64,000 nucleotides of DNA from Chrysogorgia sp. JL179-B06 (Eukaryota > Cnidaria > Anthozoa > Scleralcyonacea > Chrysogorgiidae): assembly GCA_035772405.1 (NCBI GenBank), contig JAYKKM010000428.1:901001-965000 (forward strand). The letters are read 5' to 3'. The notes under the pieces were generated by a model. That model was not told the DNA's origin. It did not search any database and was given only the letters and a program-made list of their open reading frames with translations. The translations under genes were made by a program, and so were the position numbers. Below are positions 56,501-64,000 of this stretch, piece by piece. Position 1 is the stretch's first letter. Every line of letters begins with the position of its first letter.

Positions 56501-59500
56501 TGAGGATATAAAGATGTGAGGATATAAAGATGTGAGGATATAAAGAAGTGAAGATATAAAGAAGTGAGGATATAAAGAAGTGAGGATATAAAGACGTGAG
56601 GATATAAAGACGTGAGGATATAAAGAAGTGAGGATATAAAGATGTGAGGATACAGTATAAAGAAGTGAAGATATAAAGAAGTGAGGATATAAAGAAGTGA
56701 GGATATAAAGAAGTGAAGATATAAAGAAGTGAGGATATAAAGAAGTGAGGATATAAAGAAGTGAGGATATAAAGAAGTGAGGATATAAAGAAGTGAGGAT
56801 ATAAAGACGTGAAGATATAAAGACGTGAGGATATAAAGAAGTGAGGATATAAAGATGTGAGGATATAAAGAAGTGAGGATATAAAGAAGTGAAGATATAA
56901 AGAAGTGAGGATATAAAGAAGTGAGGATATAAAGAAGTGAGGATATAAAGATGTGAGGATACAGTATAAAGAAGTGAAGATATAAAGAAGTGAGGATATA
57001 AAGACGTGAGGATATAAAGAAGTGAGGATATAAAGATGTGAGGATACAGTATAAAGAAGTGAAGATATAAAGAAGTGAGGATATAAAGACGTGAGGATAT
57101 AAAGAAGTGAGGATATAAAGAAGTGAAGATATAAAGAAGTGAGGATATAAAGAAGTGAGGATATAAAGAAGTGAGGATATAAAGATGTGAGGATACAGTA
57201 TAAAGAAGTGAAGATATAAAGAAGTGAGGATATAAAGACGTGAGGATATAAAGAAGTGAGGATATAAAGATGTGAGGATACAGTATAAAGAAGTGAAGAT
57301 ATAAAGAAGTGAGGATATAAAGAAGTGAGGATATAAAGAAGTGAAGATATAAAGACGTGAGGATATAAAGATGTGAGGATATAAAGAAGTGAAGATATAA
57401 AGACGTGAGGATATAAAGAAGTGAGGATATAAAGAAGTGAGGATATAAAGACGTGAGGATATAAAGAAGTGAGGATATAAAGATGTGAGGATATAAAGAT
57501 GTGAGGATATAAAGAAGTGAGGATATAAAGAAGTGAGGATATAAAGATGTGAGGATATAAAGACGTGAAGATATAAAGATGTGAGGATATAAAGACGTGA
57601 AGATATAAAGATGTGAGGATATAAAGACGTGAGGATATAAAGATGTGAGGATATAAAGAAGTGAAGATATAAAGACGTGAGGATATAAAGAAGTGAAGAT
57701 ATAAAGACGTGAGGATATAAAGAAGTGAGGATATAAAGAAGTGAGGATATAAAGACGTGAGGATATAAAGAAGTGAGGATATAAAGATGTGAGGATATAA
57801 AGATGTGAGGATATAAAGAAGTGAGGATATAAAGAAGTGAGGATATAAAGATGTGAGGATATAAAGATGTTAGGATATAAAGATGTGAGGATATAAAGAA
57901 GTGAGGATATCAAGAAATGAGAATATAATCGTTATATATACTGTACATTAGCATATACAGTATGGTGAATATTTAAAGAATTAAGGACATAAAGACTTGA
58001 GGATAGGGAGAATAATATTGGTCAAGTACAACAATGGTGACAATAATAGCTCGTGCTTGGCCTATCATGAAATACATGTACTGTACCTCCATTTCGTTCT
58101 CTAGTTGCCATACAAATTTCAATAGCTTGAACACCTAGCTAAAGAGTATAGATGAATATATACAGTATATACGATACGTTATTCTTCTTTTCATTCAATT
58201 ATACAAGAGTACGGCTAGACACGAGGGCAGTACATGACAAATAAAAAGATTACTATAAAAAGTTCAAAAATAAATTTAAACTTTTTATTTTATTTTTGTA
58301 ATTTTGTTTGACAGATCAATACAGCAAATAGTTAAAGTGCCCCTGTGATCAAATTTTTGGTATCCCGAATTTTTACATGTTTGTAAAGAGCATAGTGTTC
58401 ACTTAACTTGCAAAATCCCAAGCAATTGCGAGCATGGGAAGTCGCCTTTTCAGATTGTTTTTAATACGAGATTATACGGCCGCCATTACTCGAACATGTT
58501 CCGGACGCTTAGGTTGCGATTAGTCAACACATGACTAGTTGTGTATGAATATAAAGCTACTTGGGGAAAACTTTAATTTCCATAAAGCTTTGTCACGTGT
58601 TGAGTCTCAGACGTCACAATCATACTCTGCTGTGGAATCGCGGGCTCGTCTGGAACAAGTTTTGAACAATGGCGGACAAAATTTGGGCGACTTTAGAGGT
58701 TAACTTTCTTGTGATAGAATGTTTGTTGTTCATTTGTTTTGGCAAATGCGAACATTTATTAACCTAAAATGATGTTCTGTAACAAAAAATGTCAGGAAAC
58801 GTAATGTGATATTTCGTCGCAGAGGCACTTTAAAAAGTGAAATATTTCTTTGATTTGATCTTCCCTTTGATACTTTATACATGAGGTTTATGTTTTGAAA
58901 ATGCTAATGAGTGTGACGAGGAGACGTCATCCAAGGAATTCGGTTTTCATTCATGCTTTCCATGTGACAAAGGATTTGAGTGAAAAAGTTGATAAAATCT
59001 CTAGTATAGCGTTCAAGTACATGTATATCATCAATGTTTGAATTAGGTCAAATTTCTCTAGCAGCAGAATATTGTATCTGAAATTATGAGTGAGTTGAAG
59101 TCACACTTTTATAGATAGGAAATAGGAATAACAAACTTTTATAGATTGAACATCAACGCAAAGCTCAAATCGTAAATTATTTTGGTATTATATCAAATTT
59201 GGGGTTCTAAAACCATTTTAATTACGAAATACAGTACAGTATGCAGAGTACAGTACTATGTAGCACATTCACATTTTCTAGAAAATATTTAAATAGTCAG
59301 AATAATATTAAAAACATTATGTCCTTAATTTAATTTAAGATACAGTACTTAGTACTATATATAACAAGACGTCGCTTAATATCCACCGTCATTATACAAT
59401 TATTATACAATTATTATACAATTGACAAGGCATCTATTCTGGAATAAGTGCCTTGAGGAGAATAAAACCATTTGTCCCATTGTACTCCCTTAAGACACTC

Positions 59501-61882
59501 TATAACTCATTAATTCAGCCTTACTTTGATTATTGTTCGCCCCTATGGGATACATGTGGAAAACTCCAGAAAGATAAATTACACAGACTCCAAGGTCGTG
59601 CTGCAAGGGTTATAACGGGAGCAAAATATGATATACGTTCAACAGATGTGCTGGACATCCTAACATGGGATACCCTCCAATTTAGACAAGCTTCATTAAA
59701 GGATTGCTTAATTTATAAAATACTTAATGGCCAATCTTCGCCATGTCTGAGGGACAGTTTTGTCAAACTTAAAGATATTCATATAAATCATAATCTAAGA
59801 AATTACGAAACTGATCTAGCACTTCCAAAGTCAAATTTTCTTAAACGTAGTTTTAAATATAGTGGTGCAATGCTTTGGAATAGTCTTCCACCTGAGGCAA
59901 AAAAGGCAACAACATTAAATCAATTTAAGAATAAAATGACTACGTTGCCTAGGGTAGAAATACACTGATGATACTTTTACTATTATTCTGTCGTATATTT
60001 CTTGTTAGTTGTTCTTGTTAGTTGTAATTGTTTGTATTAATAATTAGGTAGGTTAAACATAATCATACGCCCCTCCTGGAAATCAATATTGATAAGAATG
60101 TTGAGTGGGGTCAGCGTATCCAAATAAAGATGATGTATGTATTTGAATTTGAATTTAAATTTGAATTTATTAACTTCGCCAAATACAAAATACATACATA
60201 ATAAAGAAAATACAATACAAAGTGACAGACGTTGGCAGGGACACCGCAACAGCAATTGCCATTTACCGCGGGCTATGTATGTATGTATGTATGTATACTC
60301 ATACAATCTCGATTGTGATTGGCTAAAAAACCTACAGACAATTCTTGATGTCTCGCCACCTACAAAATATCATAAATTGTCTGTAGGTTACGTAATTGTT
60401 AATTATCATGTTAATTATATAGAACACTCACCTCATAATAAAAATCCCCAACACCCAACATTTCAGCCCAGAATCCTTTGCTTGCTATATAATAAAACAG
60501 TAAAAATCCATTATGTTTAATCTATGACATGCACAACCTTTTTGTATACTTATACCATGTCCATATCTGAGCACGGACTTTAAGTGAATTCTATTGGCAA
60601 CGGCGTGGTTGACTAACCATGTACAATACAATTTTACACCAAAACAATAAGAATATATCATTTTTATAACCTGGAGCTCCACAATGTATTCGTTCTATCC
60701 ACATCATTACTGAGAGGATTTTAAGGATCTTGATATCAACAATGTCAACCTGAACAACGATAGCCTTCGAACAAAAGAATTCTTCATGAAAAGCAATTTA
60801 GCATGATTTCTAGTCTCAAGAGTAATCTTATAACACCGTCTTCGTTCTATATGCAATGCTACTCACATCCTTTTCATGTCTTCAAGACAACTCGTGGAGA
60901 GATGGGAGGACTGACTTTAACAGTAACACAGATAATACAATCGTTTTAGAAGTACAGTGTACCAAAGTATTTTGGAAGTCATTCAAGTATCAACTGCAGT
61001 ATAGTCTACATGATTAATCATGGTTTCTTTCACATGTAAATACGAAAATTTACATTGTTTTTAATCTTCGCCGTCATCGTCCAAGCATCTTAAGGTCCCT
61101 TTTCACGACGAAATGCATGGTGTAACTTATGCGCATATCAGTAATGAGATGCAGCTTAATCCGGATTGAGTTCATTCGACCTACAAGACTGAAACGAACA
61201 CATGCGTGTTTTTATATAGACGACAATTTGCAGCTAGAGATAGGAATTGCGCCAACGTCATATTGTTCAATATAAATAGCTCTTTGTTGACGACGTTATA
61301 ATGTTTGTTTACTTGCGAGTAATGCCCCCCCCCCCTTTTCTTTGTTTATTCTTCGCCAAATTATCAGTTTAAGGCACATGTTGAAATGTACAAGCGCAGA
61401 AATCTTTGAAAGAAACATACCCACTATAATGTTATTGATCGCCATCTTGAAATTTCAGATTTCGCGCGATTTTCGATCCTGGGGTAGAATAAGAATTCCT
61501 ATGTAAACGCGATTTGAATTCACGTTCAATGCGGAATGAAACTGAATACAGCCCCTTATAGTTATACTCAACATACGAGTACATAAAAATGCGTAAAAAA
61601 GATAATTTAGAGTACTTATCTTATTTACTTAAGAAATGTGTAGAAAATTTAGTTTACTTATCAGATAAAAATTCGTTATTTCAATTTATAGTTGATTTAT
61701 TATCAAGATAATTTTCTTAATTTACGGTAAATGAATTACGTACATGCCAAAGGATCAACACCAATTCTTGCGCACATTTGTTGAAAGTGCCCACGAAATT
61801 CAGCATTCTTTTTAATATCTGATTTATGTTTTGATGCAAAATCTTCAAGATATGTTTTAAAAGATTCCAGTTGTTTTGACAT
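41506..61882 (-). CDS. SNF8: SNF8/VPS22 (ESCRT-II subunit) gene, 5' end off window
   Basis: SNF8 (EAP30, Vps22) is a core subunit of the ESCRT-II complex (with VPS25 and VPS36), which sorts ubiquitinated cargo on endosomes. Seven exons in phase give 208 codons and a TAG. They cover human SNF8 from its MSKQL (human residue about 36) to near its C-terminus: MSKQLESFKT, EFASKH-like DFASKHK, IGVDPLA, KGFWAEMLGVGDFYYE, LGVQAIEICMA, then the winged-helix part RSIKKLHALGSGF, IIPVG, QSVPGELNMDHTTV and YWFPGLF. About 35 N-terminal residues are missing; no matching exon was found between 61883 and 64000, so they lie upstream. Introns carry the 19-bp and 16-bp arrays and several transposons. The human C-terminal tail after the second winged helix is absent here. 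Confidence 0.95.
41728..42015. repeat. Imperfect palindrome behind SNF8 last exon
   Basis: CAATCGAGATATGGTCTGGA at the left and the inverted TCCAGACAATATCTCGATTG at the right, with ACCGTGCAC words in the middle. Probably a fold-back element; the plus-strand open frame 41884-42105 overlaps it and is not a gene. Confidence 0.6.
42016..42749. other. SNF8 intron, no gene seen
   Basis: Repeated GAACAATGTTGT words (42560-42620) suggest a small degenerate element. No domain recognised in the frames at 42146-42475. Confidence 0.35.
42750..43455 (-). pseudogene. 5'-truncated LINE, RT C-terminal part
   Basis: Minus-strand pieces in order: LRKINKLLPFTARLLFY (about 43400), VLPIFDYSDLVWGDKNN (about 43340), DLQVLQNKPAKII (about 43270), then an intact stretch HSYNTRNNDKLRLPCVTRNW, KQRVCYHSLKDWNIL, FKRNIF (42880-43161). 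This is the usual C-terminus of CR1/jockey-like ORF2. Stops and shifts show it is dead. Confidence 0.85.
43456..43758. other. SNF8 intron piece with small hairpin
   Basis: ACGATTATCAAGCTCAAATCC (43529) pairs with GGGATTTGAGCTTGATGATCG (43593). Nothing else seen. Confidence 0.4.
43759..43833 (-). CDS. SNF8: SNF8 exon (winged helix 2)
   Basis: 75 nt, acceptor tattttacag, donor GTCTTA|gtaagc, phase 0 both sides. Encodes DTSFISISTITSQLGWDKNR then ALHVL, as human YVTVSEIKASLKWETERARQVL. Confidence 0.92.
44152..44478 (+). pseudogene. RecQ-like helicase N-terminal fragment
   Basis: Frame 44152-44376 encodes a start like RecQ-family helicases: LKQEQKVAARELLAGKDVLM then VLPTGFGNRL. Family members read VLPTGFGKSL at the Walker A loop; the Lys is Asn here. 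A frameshift near 44372 is followed by YQAAIIVISTLSLSSGVS, where the family has a VVISPL-type motif Ia. Truncated and inactive. Confidence 0.75.
44956..45270. mobile_element. Nested fold-back MITE
   Basis: GCGGAGAGGGAGGGTGAGCA, CGCCATTTATCC, AGCGGCAAGCAATCGTC (44959-45026) are inverted at 45200-45268 (GACGATTGCTTGCCGCT, GGATAAATGGCG, TGCTCACCCTCCCTCTCCGC). The centre (45079-45146) has GGGGTTAGGGTTAGAAAACC and TTGTTTTGGGGTTAG. Confidence 0.8.
45585..47458 (+). mobile_element. 5'-truncated LINE with long RT reading frame
   Basis: Reading frame open from about 45585 to the stop at 47250-47252 (from the first ATG, 435 codons). Motifs in order: PNKASGIDGI (about 45770), YRPISVISAVAKIAEKLI (45954), QHGFRSQHST (46060), VFLDLKKAFDSVDH (46160), GIPQGSGLGPLLF (46335), MFADDT catalytic box (FADD at 46428-46439), LTLNNSKTEYMIIG (46540), KSLGLMIDESLSW, then the C-terminal YFDYCAQVWG and HNTRQSRANL. 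No endonuclease domain upstream, so 5'-truncated. The 3' end is an (ATA)n tail (47428-47458). Style CR1/jockey superfamily. It is the youngest-looking LINE here. Confidence 0.92.
47633..47853. mobile_element. GATCGCAA-rich MITE, copy 1
   Basis: Terminal TAAAGCCCGGTTTCCATATG and CATATGGAAACCGGGCTTTA are perfect inverted repeats. Inside, (GATCGCAA/TTGCGATC)n tandem octamers form both arms, with a central AAGCCCGATTTCTATAT piece that imitates the end. Possible TA target site. Confidence 0.85.
47996..48076. other. Degenerate hammerhead-like motif near satellite seed
   Basis: The minus strand at 47996-48012 reads CGCTCGAAACGTTAGAC, the 3' half of the hammerhead-ribozyme motif I associate with Penelope-like elements (core CTGANGA, stem II, GAAA). 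The matching CTGACGAAGGGC half is not intact on that strand, but CTCTGACGAAGGGCTTCAC occurs on the plus strand at 48062-48080. So not a working ribozyme as seen. TTTCACTCTCTGACGAAGG here also equals part of the 13-kb satellite unit. Confidence 0.35.
48091..48272. mobile_element. Fold-back MITE
   Basis: ATAGACTTGCTCCAAATCTG, CCTCTTGATT, GGGTTTGTTTCGAGA pair with TCTCGAAACAAACCC, AATCAAAGAGG and CAGACTTGAAGCAAGTCTA. Confidence 0.75.
48629..48651 (+). repeat. tRNA A-box remnant (SINE head)
   Basis: CCGTAGCTCAGTCGGTGGAG is a typical tRNA D-arm/A box. The B box is missing because a fold-back element begins at 48662. Confidence 0.45.
48662..49032. mobile_element. Fold-back MITE
   Basis: AATAAATATAAAGCAGTTCA with TGTTGTGACATCA pairs with TGACGTAACAACATCATGAA and CTGCTGTATATTTA. 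The centre has three ACTGTATAACC-type direct repeats (48790-48860). Confidence 0.7.
49061..49332. mobile_element. Fold-back MITE with poly(C) core
   Basis: GAGTCTCTCCTTTGAATTAA and GTATTATC at the left are inverted at the right (GATAATACTTAATTATAAGG, GGAGACTC). Centre: CTTAACCCTAACC followed by a 17-20 base C run and TAATCCTAAACCTAATC. Ends resemble the element at 20101-20535. Confidence 0.7.
49357..51525. repeat. 19-bp purine-rich minisatellite in SNF8 intron
   Basis: AGGAAGAAGAAGGCCCCTA (19 bp) and shorter forms (AGGAAGAAGGCCCT, CAAGGAAGAACAAGGCC). Homogeneous block at 50930-51340, mixed elsewhere. Intron RNA is correspondingly pyrimidine-rich. Confidence 0.95.
51526..51864. other. SNF8 intron end, nothing seen
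   Basis: A GGGAATGGAAT/ACTGGGAA motif is repeated three times near 51685-51750. No other feature. Confidence 0.35.
51865..52006 (-). CDS. SNF8: SNF8 exon (winged helix 1-2)
   Basis: 142 nt, acceptor cattttag, donor CCCAG|gtatgt. Encodes DDLARSIKKLHALGSGFQ, IIPVGQN, QSVPGELNMDHTTVLQLAQ; the human sequence is DDLIRAIKKLKALGTGF, IIPVGG, QSVPAELNMDHTVVLQLAE. Confidence 0.96.
52115..52568. mobile_element. TTAA MITE (AAAGTGCCCC end)
   Basis: TTAAATACCCTAACTCCAAA...GTTGTGT...GAATATTTCTGCGCAAA at the left; the right end, inverted, is TTAAAGTGCCCCTAGGCTC...GTTGTGTTCC...AGTATTTCTGTGCAAA. TTAA on both sides. The 112- and 74-codon frames inside are not genes. It begins 109 bp upstream of an SNF8 acceptor. 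Confidence 0.75.
52569..53006. other. SNF8 intron, nothing clear
   Basis: A GC-richer stretch 52660-52790 (GGGCCGCCAAGAGACAGGAT) has no recognised identity; possibly part of the hAT element next to it. Confidence 0.3.
53007..53860 (-). pseudogene. hAT transposase pseudogene (ZMYM/TTF type)
   Basis: On the minus strand an N-terminal zinc-finger-like part, KLNGELTPRRWLVFSPTKNV then LFCLPC (about 53460-53540), matches the RRWLVFSxTKNVLFCLPC signature of hAT transposases with TTF/ZMYM-type fingers. After a frameshift come EINDLLDRSI...NKWKKLL and HNGNFLGILELLTHYDPLLQ and EHVTKV (53100-53330), the DUF4371-like start. Several shifts, catalytic half missing. Confidence 0.8.
54098..54390. repeat. 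Degenerate fold-back region (GGGCTGAAATTTC)
   Basis: ATTACATGGGGAAATTTCAG, GATTACATGAGCAATTTCAG and GATTACATGGGAAATTTCAG recur, and CAACCCGGCAAACCGGGTTG is a palindrome. Looks like an old MITE with duplicated ends. Confidence 0.5.
54397..54644. mobile_element. GATCGCAA-rich MITE, copy 2
   Basis: AAGCCTGGTTTCCATATGAT and ATCATATGGAAACCGGGCTT ends, GATCGCAA octamers and a central TATAGAAATCGGGCTTCGAT piece, all as in 47633-47853 with partial rearrangement (a second inner GGTTTCCATATGATCGCAAG at 54559). Confidence 0.85.
54766..54838 (-). CDS. SNF8: SNF8 exon (winged helix 1)
   Basis: 73 nt, acceptor catctag, donor ACTGA|gtaaga, phase 2. Encodes GLLALDELHKLLLKGGGKSR, QDVTE, as human ITLEELHQQVLKGRGK...DVSQ. 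Confidence 0.93.
54930..57935. repeat. 16-bp minisatellite in SNF8 intron
   Basis: About 185 copies of ATAAAGAAGTGAGGAT (16 bp) with AAGATGTG/AAGACGTG and GAAGAT variants, and a 21-bp variant containing GGATACAGTATAAAG. The longest open frame of the window (1001 codons, minus strand) lies here: 16 bp is not a multiple of 3, so one 16-codon cycle (SSHLYILTSLYPHFFI) is read in all frames. Local higher-order repeats follow the 21-bp variant (about 56640-57290). Confidence 0.97.
57936..58086. other. Intron piece between array and SNF8 exon
   Basis: Degenerate array edge (ATAAAGACTTGAGGATAG) and unique sequence; nothing else. Confidence 0.35.
58087..58138 (-). CDS. SNF8: SNF8 exon (LGVQAIEICMA)
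   Basis: 52 nt, acceptor ctctttag, donor GGAG|gtacag, phase 1. Encodes LGVQAIEICMATRERNG, as human LGVQIIEVCLALKHRNG. It sits just outside the 16-bp array. Confidence 0.95.
58332..58833. mobile_element. TTAA MITE (AAAGTGCCCCTGTG end)
   Basis: TTAAAGTGCCCCTGTGATCA at the left and GCAGAGGCACTTTAA at the right, TTAA on both sides. Inner arms are weak. Third member of the AAAGTGCCCC family in this window. Confidence 0.7.
58834..59413. other. SNF8 intron, nothing seen
   Basis: AT-rich with ACAGTA/ TACAGTAC words; no exon or element. Confidence 0.35.
59414..60172 (+). pseudogene. 5'-truncated LINE 3' end (second clade)
   Basis: Open frame 59453-59968, preceded in another frame by IDKAS and then SGISALRRIKPFVP. 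Encodes the ORF2 C-terminus: LIQPYFDYCSPLWDTCGK, KLHRLQGRAARVITGA, LRNYETDLALPKSNFLKRSF and GAMLWNSLP. The 3' untranslated part ends in a (TTTGAA)n hexamer tail (60140-60172). Different family from the element at 45585. Confidence 0.88.
60173..60431. other. Intron piece with (GTAT)n microsatellite
   Basis: ATGTATGTATGTATGTATG at about 60275-60296, and inverted AACCTACAGACAATT / AATTGTCTGTAGGTT (60329-60343, 60375-60389). Confidence 0.5.
60432..60484 (-). CDS. SNF8: SNF8 exon (GFWAEMLGVGDFYYE)
   Basis: 53 nt, acceptor attatatag, donor GAG|gtgagt. Encodes SSKGFWAEMLGVGDFYYE, almost identical to human SGKGFWSEMLGVGDFYYE. Confidence 0.95.
60485..61743. other. SNF8 intron, nothing clear
   Basis: AT-rich; a 10-base C run near 61325-61336. 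No exon or known element recognised. Confidence 0.35.
61744..61882 (-). CDS. SNF8: SNF8 exon (MSKQ helix region)
   Basis: 139 nt, acceptor tgttttag, donor GGCAT|gtacgt, phase 1. Encodes MSKQLESFKTYLEDFASKHK, AEFRGHFQQMCARIGVDPLA. The Met is internal by homology, so this is not the start exon. Confidence 0.93.
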
Positions 61883-62158
61883 CTAAAACATATTGTAAAT
61901 TTGTTAATTTGTCAAAACATGTTTGTTAATAATATGCTGTAAAAATACTCAAATCTAATGAGTGCCATTGTCAATTTCAGAAAATATTAGCGAATAGAAA
62001 TGAAAAATATTCAAATCTGATGCATTATTGGACACAAGATTTGGATGAAATTTTATTTCAGGCATTAAATTATCGGATTGTTTACGATATAGAACATCAC
62101 GGTTGGATGGCATTCTCCCTCCCTACTGGTGCTGTACATCACCATTGGACACAGTTTC
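61883..62158. other. SNF8 intron edge, missing 5' exons not found
   Basis: I looked here for the exon encoding the KYKERG/EDQLAQ-type N-terminus of SNF8 on the minus strand and found none. Confidence 0.4.
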
Positions 62159-64000
62159 CGGCAGGTTGGTCTACCCCTACATATGTCACCTTGTGTTGCT
62201 GCTGCAGATTGGTCTCCCTCTGCACATGCCTGCTTGTTTTTGCTGCTGCAAGTTGGTCTATCTCTAAACATGCCTGCTTGTGTTGCTGCTGTATGCTGGT
62301 CTACCTCTACACATAGTCTTGTGTTCCTGCTGCAGACTGGTCTCCCTCTGCATATGCCTATTTGTGTTGCAGCTGCAGGTTGGTAGCCTACTACACGTCT
62401 ACTCGTATAGCTGCTGCGTGTTGGTCTACCTCTACACATGCCTGCCTGTGTTGCTCTGCAGACTGGTCTCCTACACATGTCTGCTTATGTTGCTGCTACA
62501 GACAGGTCTCCCTCTGCACATGTCTGCTTGTGCTGCTGCTGCTGGATGCTGGTCTACCTCTGCATATGACTGTTTGTGTTGCTTGTGCAGGCAGATCTCT
62601 CTCTACATATGTCAGCTTGTGTTGCTGCTAAAGGCTGGTCTCCCTCTGCACACGCCTGCTTGTGTTGCTGCTGAAGGCAGATCTACCCTATATAATCAGC
62701 TTGTGTTGCTGCTACAGGCTGGTCTCCGCCCTCTGCACATGCCTGCTTATGTTGCTCTGCAGGCTGGTCTCCCTCTACACATGTCCGTTTGTTGCTGCTA
62801 CAGACAGGTCTCACATGTCTGCTTGTGTTGCTGCTGAAAGCAGATCTACCCCTACATATGTCAGCTTGTGTTGCTGCTACAGACTGGTCTCCCTCTGCAC
62901 ATGTCTGCATGTGTTGCTGCTAAAGGCAGGTCTACCCCTACATATGTCAGCTTGTGTTGCTGCTACAGACTGGTCTCCCTCTGCACATGTCTGCTTGTGT
63001 GGTTACTAAAGGCAGATCTACCCCTACATATGTCAGCTTGTGTTGCTGCTACAGACTGGTCCCCTTCTGCACACGCCTGCTTGTGTTGCTGCTGAAGGCA
63101 GATCTACCCTATATAATCAGCTTGTGTTGCTGCTACAGGCTGGTCTCCGCCCTCTGCACATGCCTGCTTATGTTGCTCTGCAGGCTGGTCTTCCTCTACA
63201 CATGTCCGTTTGTTGCTGCTACAGACAGGTCTCACATGTCTGCTTGTGTTGCTGCTGAAAGCAGATCTACCCCTACATATGTCAGCTTGTGTTGCTGCTA
63301 CAGACTGGTCTCCCTCTGCACATGTCTGCATGTGTTGCTGCTAAAGGCAGGTCTATCCCTACATATGTCAGCTTGTGTTGCTGCTACAGACTGGTCTCCC
63401 TCTGCACATGTCTGCTTGTGTGGTTACTAAAGGCAGATCTACCCCTACATATGTCAGCTTGTGTTGCTGCTACAGACTGGTCCCCTTCTGCACATGCCTG
63501 CTTGTTTTTGCTGCTGCAAGTTGGTCTACCACTACACATGTCTGCTTGTGTTGCTGCTGCAGGCTTGTTGACCTCTACATTTACATACAGTACAGTGTGT
63601 TACTGCTGCATGCTGGTCTCCCTCTGTACATGCCTGCTTGAGTTGCTGCTGAAGGCAGATCTAGCCCTACATATGTGAGCCTGTGTTGCTGCTACAGACT
63701 GGTCTTTGCACATGCCTGCTTGTGTTGCTGCTACAGACAGGTCTCCCTCTGCACATATCTGCTTGTGCTGCTGTTAGATACTGGTCTACATCTGCACATG
63801 CCTGCTTGTGTTGCTTGTGCATGCAGGTCTCCCTCTATATATGTCAGCTTGTGTTGCTGCTACAGACTGGTCTCCCTCTGCACACATCTGCTTGTGTTGC
63901 TGCTAAAGGCAGATGTCAGCTTGTGTTGCTGCTACAGACTGGTTTAATTCCCTCTGCACATGCCTGCTTGTGTTGCTGCTAAACGCAGATCTACCCCTGC
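62159..64000. repeat. 43-bp dimeric minisatellite running off window
   Basis: Two alternating 43-bp subtypes: one with TGTTGCTGCTACAGACTGG, CTCCCTCTGCACATGTC, the other with TGTTGCTGCTAAAGGCAG, CTACCCCTACATATGTC. A block at 62646-63066 is repeated nearly exactly 421 bp later (63067-63487). Cys/Leu-rich open frames on both strands are repeat products. Confidence 0.95.

Noticed and set aside
54908..57913. 1001-codon minus-strand open frame as a giant protein
   Set aside because: Entirely a 16-bp tandem repeat; the open frame follows from the period.
62020..63982. Cys/Leu-rich secreted repeat proteins
   Set aside because: Overlapping frames on both strands of the 43-bp array, no unique ends.
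61883..64000. First SNF8 exon within the window
   Set aside because: No minus-strand stretch resembling the conserved N-terminus was found; most of the region is array.

Overview
The window is nuclear DNA of an animal, most likely a marine invertebrate and plausibly a cnidarian. The signs are spliced genes with GT-AG introns, several clades of decayed non-LTR retrotransposon, many fold-back (MITE-like) elements, a TIR element with GCCTGCG-type ends carrying a RecQ-like helicase fragment, and no bacterial-style operons. The cnidarian call rests on the look of the transposons and is an inference.

Two real protein genes are present, both on the minus strand. (1) Positions 1-24396: a spartin (SPART/SPG20) orthologue. 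I rebuilt 15 coding exons by reading every splice junction in phase. They give 533 in-frame codons from the ATG at 24396 to the window edge, where the C-terminus runs off. Two of the exons are micro-exons (30 and 32 nt). The N-terminal MIT domain, the middle conserved domain and the C-terminal senescence domain are all recognisable. (2) Positions 41506-61882: SNF8 (VPS22/EAP30), a subunit of ESCRT-II. Seven coding exons give 208 codons and the stop; the first 30-40 codons lie beyond the right edge. The genes are head-to-tail (SNF8 upstream, spartin downstream) and both belong to ESCRT-linked membrane biology: spartin's MIT domain is known to bind the ESCRT-III protein IST1.

Almost everything else is repeat. 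About 25 kb (roughly 39%) is tandem array, and nearly each intron has its own family: 17 bp (3.6-4.6 kb), ~17/25 bp purine-rich (11.8-12.8 kb), 22 bp (13.4-14.7 kb), 50 bp (15.4-17.5 kb), 19 bp (49.4-51.5 kb), 16 bp (54.9-57.9 kb) and 43 bp (62.2 kb to the edge). The spacer between the two genes is filled by a 13-kb array (28.1-41.0 kb) of a ~32-bp unit built around the palindrome ACGAAGGACCTTCGT, with higher-order repeats of 1.2-1.8 kb. The largest open reading frames of the window (1001, 404 and 235 codons) are by-products of array periodicity, not genes.

Between the arrays lie fold-back elements of several families (TTAA-flanked ones with AAAGTGCCCC ends, GATCGCAA-rich ones, GAGTCTC/TTAATT ones, a hAT-like one), decayed LINE pieces at 24.7-25.6, 42.8-43.5, 45.6-47.5 and 59.4-60.2 kb, a hAT transposase pseudogene at 53.0-53.9 kb and tRNA-like SINE heads. 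The points most worth a second look are the palindromic 13-kb satellite and its resemblance to part of a retroelement hammerhead-ribozyme motif, a telomere-like core shared by at least five otherwise different fold-back elements, the two spartin micro-exons, and a possible intron-retention C-terminus in spartin.
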